Below, one piece after another: positions 52,166-60,241 of a stretch of 64,000 nt of DNA. Both the position numbers and the translations under genes were made by a program. Below the pieces are notes generated by a model. The model did no database searches. It was given only the letters and a program-made list of their open reading frames with translations, and was not told the DNA's origin. The stretch's first letter is position 1. Every line of letters begins with the position of its first letter. Source of the DNA: Streptomyces sp. NBC_01431 (GTDB lineage Bacteria; Actinomycetota; Actinomycetes; Streptomycetales; Streptomycetaceae); NCBI RefSeq assembly GCF_036231355.1, contig NZ_CP109496.1, positions 124,001 to 188,000 on the forward strand. Direction: 5' to 3'.

Positions 52166-52981
52166 TCACTCTGTCGCGTGTGTCTCGGTGATGGCGAGGC
52201 GGGTGGAGGACTCGTCGACGATGCTCTTCTCGTCGGCGACGGCGGCGATGAGGGACTGCAGGGCGATGTTGTTGACCGAGCGGGGCAGGCCGCGGCTGGT
52301 GAGGTGGATCAGGTCGACGGCGTCGTCGGAGAACAGCGGGTCCGACCGGCCGGCGATCGTCAGATGGTGCTTGATGTAGCTGGCGGTCTCCTCCTTCGTC
52401 ATCGTGGGCATCTGGTAGCTGATCGAGATCCGCTGGTCCAGGGCCGCCAGGACGCCGTGCTTCATCCGTTTCCGCAGGGTGGGCTGGCCGATCAGCAGCA
52501 CCGCGAACGGCGTCGTGGAGTCCATGTCGTAGTTGGCGAGCATGCGGATCGCGTCCAGCTCCTGGTGATCGAGAAGGTGCGACTCGTCGATGACGACGGC
52601 GGGGGTGCGGCCGCGCTCGTCGACCTCGGCGGCCAGCGCGGCGGACGCCTGAGCTGCGAGAGCGACGGACTGGTATTTCGGGGTGCCGCCCAGGCTGGTG
52701 ACGATGCGGTCATAGAGGCCGCGCATCCCGACCTCCGGATTGGGCTGGTAGATCACGGTGAAGCGGGCCGGGTCCAGCGAGGCGACGGCGCCCTTGAGGG
52801 CGCCGGTCTTGCCGGCGCCGACCTCGCCGGTGACCACGCCGATCGCCTTGTTGTTGATGCACCAGGCGATGCGGGCTGCGGCCTCTCGGTGGGAATTGTG
52901 CTGGTGGAGCATCGAAGGGGCCAGGTCGCGGCCGAAGGGGACGCGGGTGAATCCGTAGTAGCCCTGGACGCGGTCGATCAA
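52166..52981 (-). CDS. ExeA/TniB-like AAA ATPase of a transposon
   Basis: A 271-residue ATPase. The start YYGFTRVPFGRDL is typical of transposon ExeA-like ATPases. Walker A is GEVGAGKT at 52-59 and Walker B is VVIDESHLL near 129-136. A sensor region (LLIGQPTLRKRM) and lid (SRGLPRSVNNIALQSLIAAV) follow. These ATPases select targets or activate a DDE transposase, like IstB and TniB. Its start overlaps the stop of the 92-residue gene. It belongs to the transposon whose transposase half lies at 58.3-59.4 kb. Confidence 0.9.
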   Translation of the reverse strand: MIDRVQGYYGFTRVPFGRDLAPSMLHQHNSHREAAARIAWCINNKAIGVVTGEVGAGKTGALKGAVASLDPARFTVIYQPNPEVGMRGLYDRIVTSLGGTPKYQSVALAAQASAALAAEVDERGRTPAVVIDESHLLDHQELDAIRMLANYDMDSTTPFAVLLIGQPTLRKRMKHGVLAALDQRISISYQMPTMTKEETASYIKHHLTIAGRSDPLFSDDAVDLIHLTSRGLPRSVNNIALQSLIAAVADEKSIVDESSTRLAITETHATE

Positions 52982-53256
52982 GGAGTCCTCCTGGGGCAGG
53001 GGCAGAACTCTGCCTGGACGGCGGCCAGTTCGGCCGAGGTGTCGGCTGCGGCCCGTGCCGCGAGCCGGACGGCGAGACGGACCGCGCGGAAAGCGGTGCG
53101 GACGGCAGGAGTGTCGAGGGGGTCGGCGTCCTGTTCGGCTCGTCGGCAGCAGACCTCCGCCAGGGCCAGGGCCCGGTCGGCCAGCTCGCGGGGCGTGAGC
53201 ATGAACAGGTCGGGCTCGGGGTCGAAGTACAACTCCTCGGCTCGGGACGGCTTCAC
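52978..53256 (-). CDS. Small helical transposon accessory protein
   Basis: A 92-residue protein from GTG 53256, which overlaps the transposase stop (GTGA), and whose own end overlaps the ATPase start. Sequence such as LTPRELADRALALAEVCCRR and AVRTAFRAVRLAVRLAARAA is helical and Ala/Arg-rich, with Cys pairs at positions 36-37 and 86-88. No family is recognised. Translational coupling on both sides implies a stoichiometric role between transposase and ATPase. Confidence 0.65.
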   Translation of the reverse strand: MKPSRAEELYFDPEPDLFMLTPRELADRALALAEVCCRRAEQDADPLDTPAVRTAFRAVRLAVRLAARAAADTSAELAAVQAEFCPCPRRTP

Positions 53257-53528
53257 TGCCGGCCCCGCGAATCGTTCATCAGGGACGAGTAGTTGATGCC
53301 CTTCGCGGTGTTCGCGGTGTGGGCCTCGTCGAGGATCTTGAGGTAGTCGATCCCGGTCGACGTCTCCGGGCTCGCCTTGGGGTGGGCATGACGGCCGACG
53401 TGGTGCGGGACCGCCTTGCCCAGGGCCTGCCCGAGGACCTCACCTCGATGTCGGTCAGGTCGAACGGGTCGAAGACCAGCTCGATCCTCATCCCGGCCAG
53501 CGACGGGTCGACCTCGTAGGAGTTCCCT
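53254..53528 (-). pseudogene. 3' end of the DDE transposase, separated and frameshifted
   Basis: The reverse strand resumes exactly where the 58.3-kb transposase breaks: GNSYEVDPSLAGMRIELVFD and PFDLTDIEVR, then after a frameshift near 53430 KAVPHHVGRHAHPKASPET and GIDYLKILDEAHTANTAKG to the stop at 53254. It is the C-terminal part of the same gene, detached by a 4.8-kb insertion. Confidence 0.8.
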
Positions 53529-53591
53529 GTTGACTGAACTACCGGGCGTATCTTCGCACTTCAGGGCTGCTGTGCTCTATGGTCCTCAGCC

Positions 53592-54854
53592 ATGTCTGGA
53601 TCAGTTGAATCAGGGCATGACCTTGCCCGGCTCGTTGTCGCACGAATAGGTCGTCTGGAGGAGACCAACGACCCGTTCGCTCCGTATCGGCTCGTCGACC
53701 CGAACCGCCGCGCCGTCGCCGCGGTCGCCGAGTACCTGAAGGACCTCCAAGCGGCCGGGCGGAGCATGTCGACGCAGCGCTCGTATGGCATGGACCTCCT
53801 GCGGTGGTTCCGCTTCCTGTGGGCGGTCGATGTCCCGTGGGAGCAGGCGACGCGGGTGGAGGCTCGGGACTTCTGCCGCTGGGTGCAGATCGGCGGCAAA
53901 CCGTCGACAAGGCACTGGCGCCGCGAGACAGACAGTCCTTCACCTGCACCGACCGTGCTGTCACCGGCCAGGCCGAACCCGGTCACGGGCAAGTCGTCAC
54001 CCGGGCCGAAGTACGCATCGACAACGGCAGCGCACGGCGAGAGCGTGCTGCGCGGCTTCTACGAATTCCACCTGGATGCTGGATCCGGCCCGATCATCAA
54101 CCCCTTCCCGCTGGCCCGCGACCGACGTGCAGGGAGGGCCGGCGCCCACCGCAATCCGATGCAGACCCAACGACATGAGCGAGTTGGCCGGTATCGGCCC
54201 AGGCTCCCCGTCCGGCCGCCTCGCTGCATCCCGGATGAAAAGTTCAACGAACTGTTCGCCAGGCTCGTATCGCATCGCGGATCCCTCGTGTCGTTCTTCG
54301 TGTCGACCGGCGCGCGGGCCTCAGAGCTGCTGGGTGTGCGCTGCGGAGATCTCGATATCGGCTCCCAGCTGATCACGGTGATCCGCAAGGGCACCAGGGC
54401 ACTGCAGCAGCTGCCGGCCTCGCCGGATGCGTTCGTGTGGCTGCGGCTGTATCAGGCCGACCTCCATGGACAGGTCCCGACCGGCCGCGACGATCCGCTG
54501 TGGTGGACTCGGCGCCAGCCGTTTCGCGCGCTGACGTACCAGGCCGCTCGGGCGATGTTCACCCGCGTCAACGAGGTGTTGGGGGCGAACTGGTCGCTTC
54601 ATGACCTCCGCCATACGGCGGCGTATCAGATGGCTCGCGACCCGGAGATGCCGCTCACCGACGTGCAGTGGGTCTTGGGACACGCCCAGTTGACCATGAC
54701 TCAGATATATACCTCCGCCCCTGTCGAGGAGACGATCGCGAGCGTGATGGCCCACTATGCCCGACGGGCCGCAGGGCCGTCGGGACCCGTCACCCACGCT
54801 CCGGAATACCGGTCGGAGTCCCTCAACACTCTGTTTCCGGGCGCTTCGTCGTGA
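53592..54854 (+). CDS. Tyrosine recombinase, TnpA-like
   Basis: A 420-residue recombinase. The N-terminal SAM-like domain (VAAVAEYLKDLQAAGRSMST, QRSYGMDLLRWFRFLW) is followed by a catalytic domain with Arg242 in STGARASELL, the His-x-x-Arg pair at 337-340 (LHDLRHTAAYQ), His364 in LGHAQLTMTQ and the nucleophile Tyr373 in QIYTS. All five core residues are present. The order and the overlap with the next recombinase resemble Tn554 TnpA. A proline-rich insertion near residue 110-200 is unusual. Confidence 0.85.
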   Translation: MSGSVESGHDLARLVVARIGRLEETNDPFAPYRLVDPNRRAVAAVAEYLKDLQAAGRSMSTQRSYGMDLLRWFRFLWAVDVPWEQATRVEARDFCRWVQIGGKPSTRHWRRETDSPSPAPTVLSPARPNPVTGKSSPGPKYASTTAAHGESVLRGFYEFHLDAGSGPIINPFPLARDRRAGRAGAHRNPMQTQRHERVGRYRPRLPVRPPRCIPDEKFNELFARLVSHRGSLVSFFVSTGARASELLGVRCGDLDIGSQLITVIRKGTRALQQLPASPDAFVWLRLYQADLHGQVPTGRDDPLWWTRRQPFRALTYQAARAMFTRVNEVLGANWSLHDLRHTAAYQMARDPEMPLTDVQWVLGHAQLTMTQIYTSAPVEETIASVMAHYARRAAGPSGPVTHAPEYRSESLNTLFPGASS

Positions 54855-57049
54855 CCGGGGCGTCCGTGTCCGCTGGGGCCGCAACCGTCGTCGAAGGCGA
54901 CGGAGGAGGGCGCCGCTCCGAGCGGCGTGACCTGTTCGTGCTGCGCAAGCAGTTCCCTCCGCGGAAGAGCCAAGCCCGGTGGGAGGCGACCGCAGCCTCA
55001 CGAGGCCGCGTGCTGGCCCGGGTGCTCGCAGCACCGTTCGCGGCCGACAGCCCCAGCTACCAGGCCGAGGTACGGCGAGGCACATGCAGCGTGCTGGACT
55101 GGCTGGCCACTCTGCCGGGGAAGTCCTGGCAGCAACGATGGAACGCCTCCGGCGCCGAGGGGAGCACCGACTGGCGGGTGCTCGCCGCGGCACCAGCCGC
55201 GCAGGGCCGCACCGACACGGCTCGCCGCAGCCTTCAGCACCGCTGCTCCAAGGGCCTGGGGGTCCTGATCTGCGCCGATGTCATACGCCCCAGTCTTGGC
55301 TGGCTGCTGTCCACGCCATCGCCGAAGAACCTGGCCGCCGGGATGGCCCGCACCCGCGACCCGGAGGGGTTCGCCGCGCTCACCGCTACCTGCCACAAGC
55401 TGGCGGTGGGCGAGGCCGCCCGGCAGGTCGCGCTCGCCCGGGTCGCCATGATCATGGCGGCGAAGGGCGGCAGCGCACGCGACATCACCGTCGGGGACTG
55501 CCTGGAGATGGTGCAGCTCTCAGCCGAGGTCGCCCGCGCGAACGGACGCGACCGCGGATACCGCAGCTCGTTCTTCTACCAACTGGTGCGATCCCTCGGT
55601 CACTTCCCGGACAACGCGCCGGTCACCACGCGAGCCTTCCACGTCTTCGGGCAGATGAGCATCGAGGAGATGGTCGACCGCTACGGCATCGAGTGCGGCC
55701 CGATCCGGGACCTGCTTGTCGACTACCTGCGGGAGCTCCAGGTCAGCTCGGACTACAACACGGTGCTGCGACTGTCCTACGTGCTGGGCAAGCTGTTCTG
55801 GCGCGACCTGGAACTGCACCACCCGGACATCGACTCGTTGCGCCTGCCCACCGACGTGGCCGCTGCATGGAAGCAGCGCATATCGGTGAAGACGACCCGG
55901 ACAGTCGAGGACGACGGAGTTGTCAAGCGTGACGCCCCGCGATTGTCCGCGATCCAGGACATGGGCACTGTCCGCGCGTTCTACCTGGACATAGCCCAGT
56001 GGGCTGCCGATGACCCCTCCCGCTGGGGACCGTGGGTCGCGGTCTGCCCCATCCGGGACGGCGAGCTGACCAGCGCCTGCAGCAAGACCGCCGCTGCCCG
56101 CAAATCGCGGATGGACCAGCGCACCCGCGAACGTCTCCCCGTCCTGCCCACCCTGATCGCCGCAGCCGAGAAGCGGCGTCACCTCGCCGCCCAACTGCTG
56201 GCCGCGGCAGTGGCCAGCGAACCCGGACAAGAGTTCACCGCCGCGGGTGAAGTTCTGCGTCGGCCAGGGCGTCTGACAGAATCCGGCAGCCACCTGTGGG
56301 TCGAGGACCCCACTGCGGGCCGGCGCCGCGACGCGAAGGCCGAAGAGCGACGGGCCTTCTGGGCATGGGCTGCCGTTGAGGTCCTTCGGCTGACCGGGAT
56401 CCGCGTCGAGGAACTGACTGAACTTTCCCATCACAGTCTGATCCAGTACCGGCTTCCCTCCACCCGTGAGCTCGTCCCGCTGCTGCAGATCGCCCCCAGC
56501 AAGACCGATGCCGAGCGCCTCCTGGTCATCTCCCCGGAGCTGGCCGACGTCCTGGCCGCGATCATCACCAGAGTCCGTACATCCGACGGCGCCATCCCCC
56601 TGGTGACGGCCTACGACTACAACGAGAAGGTCTGGAACCCTCCCATGCCACTGCTGTTCCAGTGGCACTGGCGACTGGAAGACCGGCCGATCAACCCCAC
56701 CGTCATCCGCAGCCTCCTCAACAACACCCTGGCTGACACCCGACTGACCGACGCCAGCGGGTCCCCGCTGCGGTTCACCCCCCACGACTTCCGCCGCCTG
56801 TTCATCACCGACGCGATCATGCACGGGATGCCGCCGCACATCGCGCAGCTCGTCGCCGGCCACCGCGATGTCAACACCACCATGGGCTACAAGGCCGTCT
56901 ACCCAGAAGAAGTCATCAACGGCCACCGAGCCTTCATCGCCCGCCGCCGAAGCCAGCGTCCCGGCGAGGAATACCGTCTGCCCACTGAGGAGGAATGGGA
57001 AGAGGCCGGTTCTGCCATTCGTGCATGCCATCGAGCACCTTGTCGGTGA
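54851..57049 (+). CDS. Large tyrosine recombinase, TnpB-like, 3' end replaced
   Basis: Starts at GTG 54851, overlapping the previous stop (GTGA). The recombinase part runs about 718 residues to near 57003; the last 15 residues are IS256 DNA read in the wrong frame. Catalytic residues are Arg518 (LTGIRVEELTEL), His645 and Arg648 (FTPHDFRRLF), His671 (VAGHRDVNTT) and Tyr680 (MGYKAVYPEE). The core is complete, so it may keep activity. Size and order match Tn554 TnpB-type proteins. Confidence 0.8.
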   Translation: MTGASVSAGAATVVEGDGGGRRSERRDLFVLRKQFPPRKSQARWEATAASRGRVLARVLAAPFAADSPSYQAEVRRGTCSVLDWLATLPGKSWQQRWNASGAEGSTDWRVLAAAPAAQGRTDTARRSLQHRCSKGLGVLICADVIRPSLGWLLSTPSPKNLAAGMARTRDPEGFAALTATCHKLAVGEAARQVALARVAMIMAAKGGSARDITVGDCLEMVQLSAEVARANGRDRGYRSSFFYQLVRSLGHFPDNAPVTTRAFHVFGQMSIEEMVDRYGIECGPIRDLLVDYLRELQVSSDYNTVLRLSYVLGKLFWRDLELHHPDIDSLRLPTDVAAAWKQRISVKTTRTVEDDGVVKRDAPRLSAIQDMGTVRAFYLDIAQWAADDPSRWGPWVAVCPIRDGELTSACSKTAAARKSRMDQRTRERLPVLPTLIAAAEKRRHLAAQLLAAAVASEPGQEFTAAGEVLRRPGRLTESGSHLWVEDPTAGRRRDAKAEERRAFWAWAAVEVLRLTGIRVEELTELSHHSLIQYRLPSTRELVPLLQIAPSKTDAERLLVISPELADVLAAIITRVRTSDGAIPLVTAYDYNEKVWNPPMPLLFQWHWRLEDRPINPTVIRSLLNNTLADTRLTDASGSPLRFTPHDFRRLFITDAIMHGMPPHIAQLVAGHRDVNTTMGYKAVYPEEVINGHRAFIARRRSQRPGEEYRLPTEEEWEEAGSAIRACHRAPCR

Positions 57050-57533
57050 TCGTGGAGATCGTGGTCTTGGAGACCTCGGCACCGTAGACCTCGGCGAGAT
57101 GGGCGGATATCTCGCCGTGGGTGAGCCCTCGGGCGGACAGTGAGAGCACCATCTCGTCGACGCCGGTCAGCCGGCGCTGCCGCTTCTTCACGATCTGCGG
57201 CTCGAAGGTGCCCTCCCGGTCCCTCGGCACGTCGATGGCGACCGGTCCGACCTCGGTGAGGACGGTCTTGGACCGGATGCCGTTGCGGGTGTTGCCACTG
57301 GTGGTCTTCTCGTGCTTCTCGTGACCGAGGTGGTCGGTGATCTCGCCTTCGAGGGCCGACTTGAGGATCTTCTTCGTCAGCTGCTGCAGCAGCCCGCCCT
57401 GGCCGGTCAGCTTGATCCCGTCGGCCTTCGCCCGGTCCACCAGCTGACTGATCAACTGGTCATCCAGAGCATCCGGTGCCCCGGCAGGCTGCACTTCCTC
57501 GACGGCCTCAGCCGAGACGATCACGTCTGTCAT
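57004..57533 (-). pseudogene. IS256-family transposase N-terminal fragment
   Basis: From ATG 57533 with GGAAG upstream the frame reads LISQLVDRAKADGIKLTGQG, GLLQQLTKKILKSALEGEIT, GNTRNGIRSKTVLTEVGPVA and GAEVSKTTISTITDKVLDGM. This is the N-terminal third of IS256 transposases, up to just before the catalytic core. It abuts the second recombinase near 57003. The catalytic DDE part is missing. Confidence 0.85.
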
Positions 57534-57748
57534 CAGGTGTTACTTCCTGTTCGAAGATCCACCGTTGACGGTACAGACCCTCGAACATCGCTTGGGGTAG
57601 TGAGACTGTCGGCCAGCAATTTGGCGTGGGGAGGATGAGCTGGTCGGCCTGGTGAACGAGGACGTGACGTTGACAGGGGTCGTGGCACTGAACAGGATCA
57701 GATGACGACATGTCAGGGCCGGTCCGGGAGCGTTCCAAGGGAGGCAGC

Positions 57749-58198
57749 ATGGAAAAGTGGACCTGGGTTCAGGTTCCGGGCCCGTGGGAGGCCAGGGAGC
57801 GGGGGCCAAGGGAGTACTCGCAAGTTTTCGCTAACGGCTTCTCCCGTGCCGAGAACTTCAAAACGTTCGACACCGCCAGCCAGGCGAGCGCCGATCTGCG
57901 CACCTTTCTGCTAGGCGAGGGCGACGGCCAGTTGCCAAGCTTTGCGACTTGCGCGGCGCTCTTGACCACCGATGTCACGGGCGGTGAGTTCATGCTGTGG
58001 GGCATGGAGCCACCCCGGGCATGGCTGGTATTCCGAGTGCCTGACGGTGCACACCCAGCCGTGGTCGGGGCCGCTATGCACAAAGGATGGAAGGCGCAAG
58101 CTCATGACGCATTCATGAAGTCGTCATTCGTCTACCGAAGGGGAGAGCTCCAGGGCTATCGCCCTGGTGTTTGGGCTCCCGGCAGGCGTCGTGCTTAG
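57749..58198 (+). CDS. Unknown protein, possible cargo of the Tn554-like element
   Basis: A 149-residue protein from ATG 57749 directly after GGGAGG. Sequence such as KWTWVQVPGPWEARERGPRE, GFSRAENFKTFDTASQASAD and AWLVFRVPDGAHPAVVGAAM is soluble alpha/beta protein without a signal peptide. No family is recognised. It sits between the IS256 fragment and the right end of the Tn554-like element, in the position where such elements carry passenger genes. Confidence 0.55.
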   Translation: MEKWTWVQVPGPWEARERGPREYSQVFANGFSRAENFKTFDTASQASADLRTFLLGEGDGQLPSFATCAALLTTDVTGGEFMLWGMEPPRAWLVFRVPDGAHPAVVGAAMHKGWKAQAHDAFMKSSFVYRRGELQGYRPGVWAPGRRRA

Positions 58199-58316
58199 GC
58201 CCTGACCGAACTCGACAGCGTCAACACGGCCCTGGTCGCACAGGCCGTCACCTGCGCGGCCGGGCATTGGCACTGAACCATGGGACAAACACCGCGAATC
58301 TCGCCAGATCGGCAGT

Positions 58317-59390
58317 TCAGAGAATGCCGTGCAGACTGACCGTCGAGGTCTTCGTCACGGTGCGGAACTCCGACCACAAGAACGCCTCCCGCAGATCCGC
58401 CGTGGACGGCAGCGGCAGCGGCTTGGGAATCGAAGAAAGCCAGCGTTCGATCGGCGGCTGCCCGGTCTCCGAGTGCACCGCGCGGTGATAAACCGTCTCC
58501 ACCCAGGCGATGAAAAGCCTGTTCAGCTCGGTGAGATGCTCGATCTGACCGACACGTTCCTCGTCCAGTTCGACGAGGAACTGGTCACGGACGGTGCGGA
58601 AGAACCGTTCGATTTTGCCGCGGCCCTGCGGCCGTTCCGGGCGGGAGTGGGTCAGCCGGATCGCCAATGAAGCGCAGGCCCGCAACAGCCACGTGTCCAC
58701 GAACGCGGACCCGTTGTCGACATAGATCGACTCCGGGACCCCGCGGGCCGACAACGCCGGCCGCAGGGCGGCGGCGAGGCGGACGGTGTCCTCGGCGAAC
58801 CCGAACCGGTGCCCCACGATCGCCCGGGAATGGTCGTCGATGAAGGCGAACAAGTACGTCTTGCGGCCGCCGATCTTCGGCCCGTGCAGGGCATCCCCGG
58901 TCCACAACTCGTTGCCGCGGGTTGCCTCGAACCGGCCGAACACGCTCGTCTCGCCGCCGGTGCCGGTCAGTCCGGCGTTGACGAAGTGCCGCTGCAGCGT
59001 GCGCTCGGTCGGCGACCAGCCCTGCGTGGTCCGCAGGATCCGCTGGATCTGCGCGGCCGTCCGGCCAGGGTTCTCCCGCTTCAGCGCGGCCGCCAGCTCC
59101 AGCACCTCCGGCGGCGTCCGGGGAACCATCTTGCGCGGCTCGGGAACCAGCGCGGCGAACCCGCCGCCGCGGTAGTCCCGCGTCCACCGGTCGATCGTTC
59201 CCCTCGACACCTTCACCTGCCGGCCGAACGGATCGGTGTGTTCTTTCTCCGCCAACTCCCGTGCCAGACGGCCGCGTTCACGGGTCGTCAGGCTCGCGTC
59301 CAGCAGGTCCTGGATCAGGGAATAGCGGAACAGACCGACCTGCCGGGCCTTCTCGGCCCGGCGGCGGTCCTCGTCCTCGCTCGATGCCAT
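58317..59390 (-). CDS. Rve-type DDE transposase, C-terminus cut off by insertion
   Basis: The frame from ATG 59390 gives 357 residues. Helix-turn-helix units (QVKVSRGTIDRWTRDYRGGG, RTAAQIQRILRTTQGW) precede an integrase core with ELWTGDALHGP, SIYVDNGSAF and GKIERFFRTVR as the DDE residues. It stops at VSLHGIL because the Tn554-like element entered here. The missing C-terminal beta-barrel part lies at 53.25-53.5 kb. The family partners with an AAA ATPase, also found there. Confidence 0.9.
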   Translation of the reverse strand: MASSEDEDRRRAEKARQVGLFRYSLIQDLLDASLTTRERGRLARELAEKEHTDPFGRQVKVSRGTIDRWTRDYRGGGFAALVPEPRKMVPRTPPEVLELAAALKRENPGRTAAQIQRILRTTQGWSPTERTLQRHFVNAGLTGTGGETSVFGRFEATRGNELWTGDALHGPKIGGRKTYLFAFIDDHSRAIVGHRFGFAEDTVRLAAALRPALSARGVPESIYVDNGSAFVDTWLLRACASLAIRLTHSRPERPQGRGKIERFFRTVRDQFLVELDEERVGQIEHLTELNRLFIAWVETVYHRAVHSETGQPPIERWLSSIPKPLPLPSTADLREAFLWSEFRTVTKTSTVSLHGIL

Positions 59391-59495
59391 GCGCGGACTC
59401 TCCTCGCATCTCGATCACAGTCCGCCCCGGTCGGGGACGGACACGATCAAGACTTCCGGCGCCTCCGATCACCGCCCAGGGGCGGTCCGTGTTGA

Positions 59496-60080
59496 TCAAT
59501 TAACTGAAGGAGTGCAGGTCAGCACCCGGCCGTCTATCGCCCGGCCGGCGAACGCCCACCGCGACACCGTGTTCATCTCCGGCCACATCACGGCCGCTGT
59601 CCGATGAGCCGCGACAACGACCGAGACGGCGTCCCCCAGGGGCGTCCCGGCGGGCTCGGGCATCACGGGATCGTCCGCGAGCGCGACGAGCGTCACCGTG
59701 AAGTATCGGCGAACGGCCTCCGACCTGCGGCGGAAGCGGCGGATCCAGCCGCGGACGGTGTCCTCCGCCAGCCCCAAGCGGGCGGCGACCTGGCGATGCC
59801 CCATGCCCAGGGCCGCTATCTCCAGCCCAGCCCCGATCACCTCGGCCGCATCCGTCCGCCGCGGCCACACCATCTCCGGCAGCAGCACGTGCGTGACCTC
59901 GCAGCCGGTACAACGCGAACGACGAGGACGTACGAACAACCGTGCCCCGAGATCACCACGGACTTCCCGCGGCCGGCCGTGCCCCCACGGCGCGAGAGAC
60001 GCCCCGCACGACGGGCACGCCAACTCACCAGCCCGCAGCCGGCGTTCCACCAGGACGACGTCGGCGTCGACGATGAGCAC
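59496..60080 (-). CDS. DUF6431 zinc-ribbon/helix-turn-helix transposon protein
   Basis: A 194-residue protein from GTG 60080 with GGAGG six bases upstream. A zinc-ribbon (CPSCGASLAPWGHG, CTGCEVTH) lies in the first 75 residues, then a helix-turn-helix (AEVIGAGLEIAALGMGHRQV, EDTVRGWIRRFRRRSE). It looks like a DNA-binding protein and precedes the DDE transposase by about 105 bases in the same direction. A broken homologue lies at 25.5 kb. A hairpin repeated elsewhere in the window sits just upstream of its ribosome site. Confidence 0.8.
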   Translation of the reverse strand: MLIVDADVVLVERRLRAGELACPSCGASLAPWGHGRPREVRGDLGARLFVRPRRSRCTGCEVTHVLLPEMVWPRRTDAAEVIGAGLEIAALGMGHRQVAARLGLAEDTVRGWIRRFRRRSEAVRRYFTVTLVALADDPVMPEPAGTPLGDAVSVVVAAHRTAAVMWPEMNTVSRWAFAGRAIDGRVLTCTPSVN

Positions 60081-60092
60081 TCGCTACCTCCA

Positions 60093-60119
60093 TCGTGCAC
60101 ACCGCGTCGTCGTGCACGA
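60093..60119. repeat. Repeated hairpin element, copy C
   Basis: TCGTGCAC at 60093-60100 pairs with GTGCACGA at 60112-60119 around a GACGACGCG-type loop (reverse strand). The stem differs from copy A by a compensated base pair. It lies directly upstream of the ribosome site of the DUF6431 gene. Confidence 0.6.
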
Positions 60120-60241
60120 AGCAAGATCAGACTGCCCACCAAGATCAGCACTCATGTCCACCGCGACTGTCGCGAACCCCCACCCACGTGCTCATGCAGA
60201 GAGTCGTCCACCAATTACCGGCCGGCTTGCTCGCGGGCGAC

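Larger units (their letters stand above)
53529..58326 (+). mobile_element. Tn554-like element inserted in a transposase gene
   Basis: The insert separates the codons of VSLHG and NSYEV in the reverse-strand transposase. Its ends carry short inverted similarity, TGACTGAACTACC at the left and GGCAGTTCAGAGA at the right. It encodes two overlapping tyrosine recombinases in the Tn554 TnpA-TnpB order and a cargo-like gene. A partial IS256 has replaced the end of the second recombinase and any third protein. Exact ends remain approximate by a few bases. Confidence 0.65.

Noticed and set aside
55520..57082. A 520-codon reverse open frame opposite the TnpB-like recombinase
   Set aside because: The forward frame carries all tyrosine recombinase residues; the antisense frame has no start signal or domain.
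53529..58326. Integration at a tRNA gene by an ICE or prophage
   Set aside because: No tRNA sequence lies at either end and the insertion splits a transposase gene; the recombinase pair fits a Tn554-like element better.
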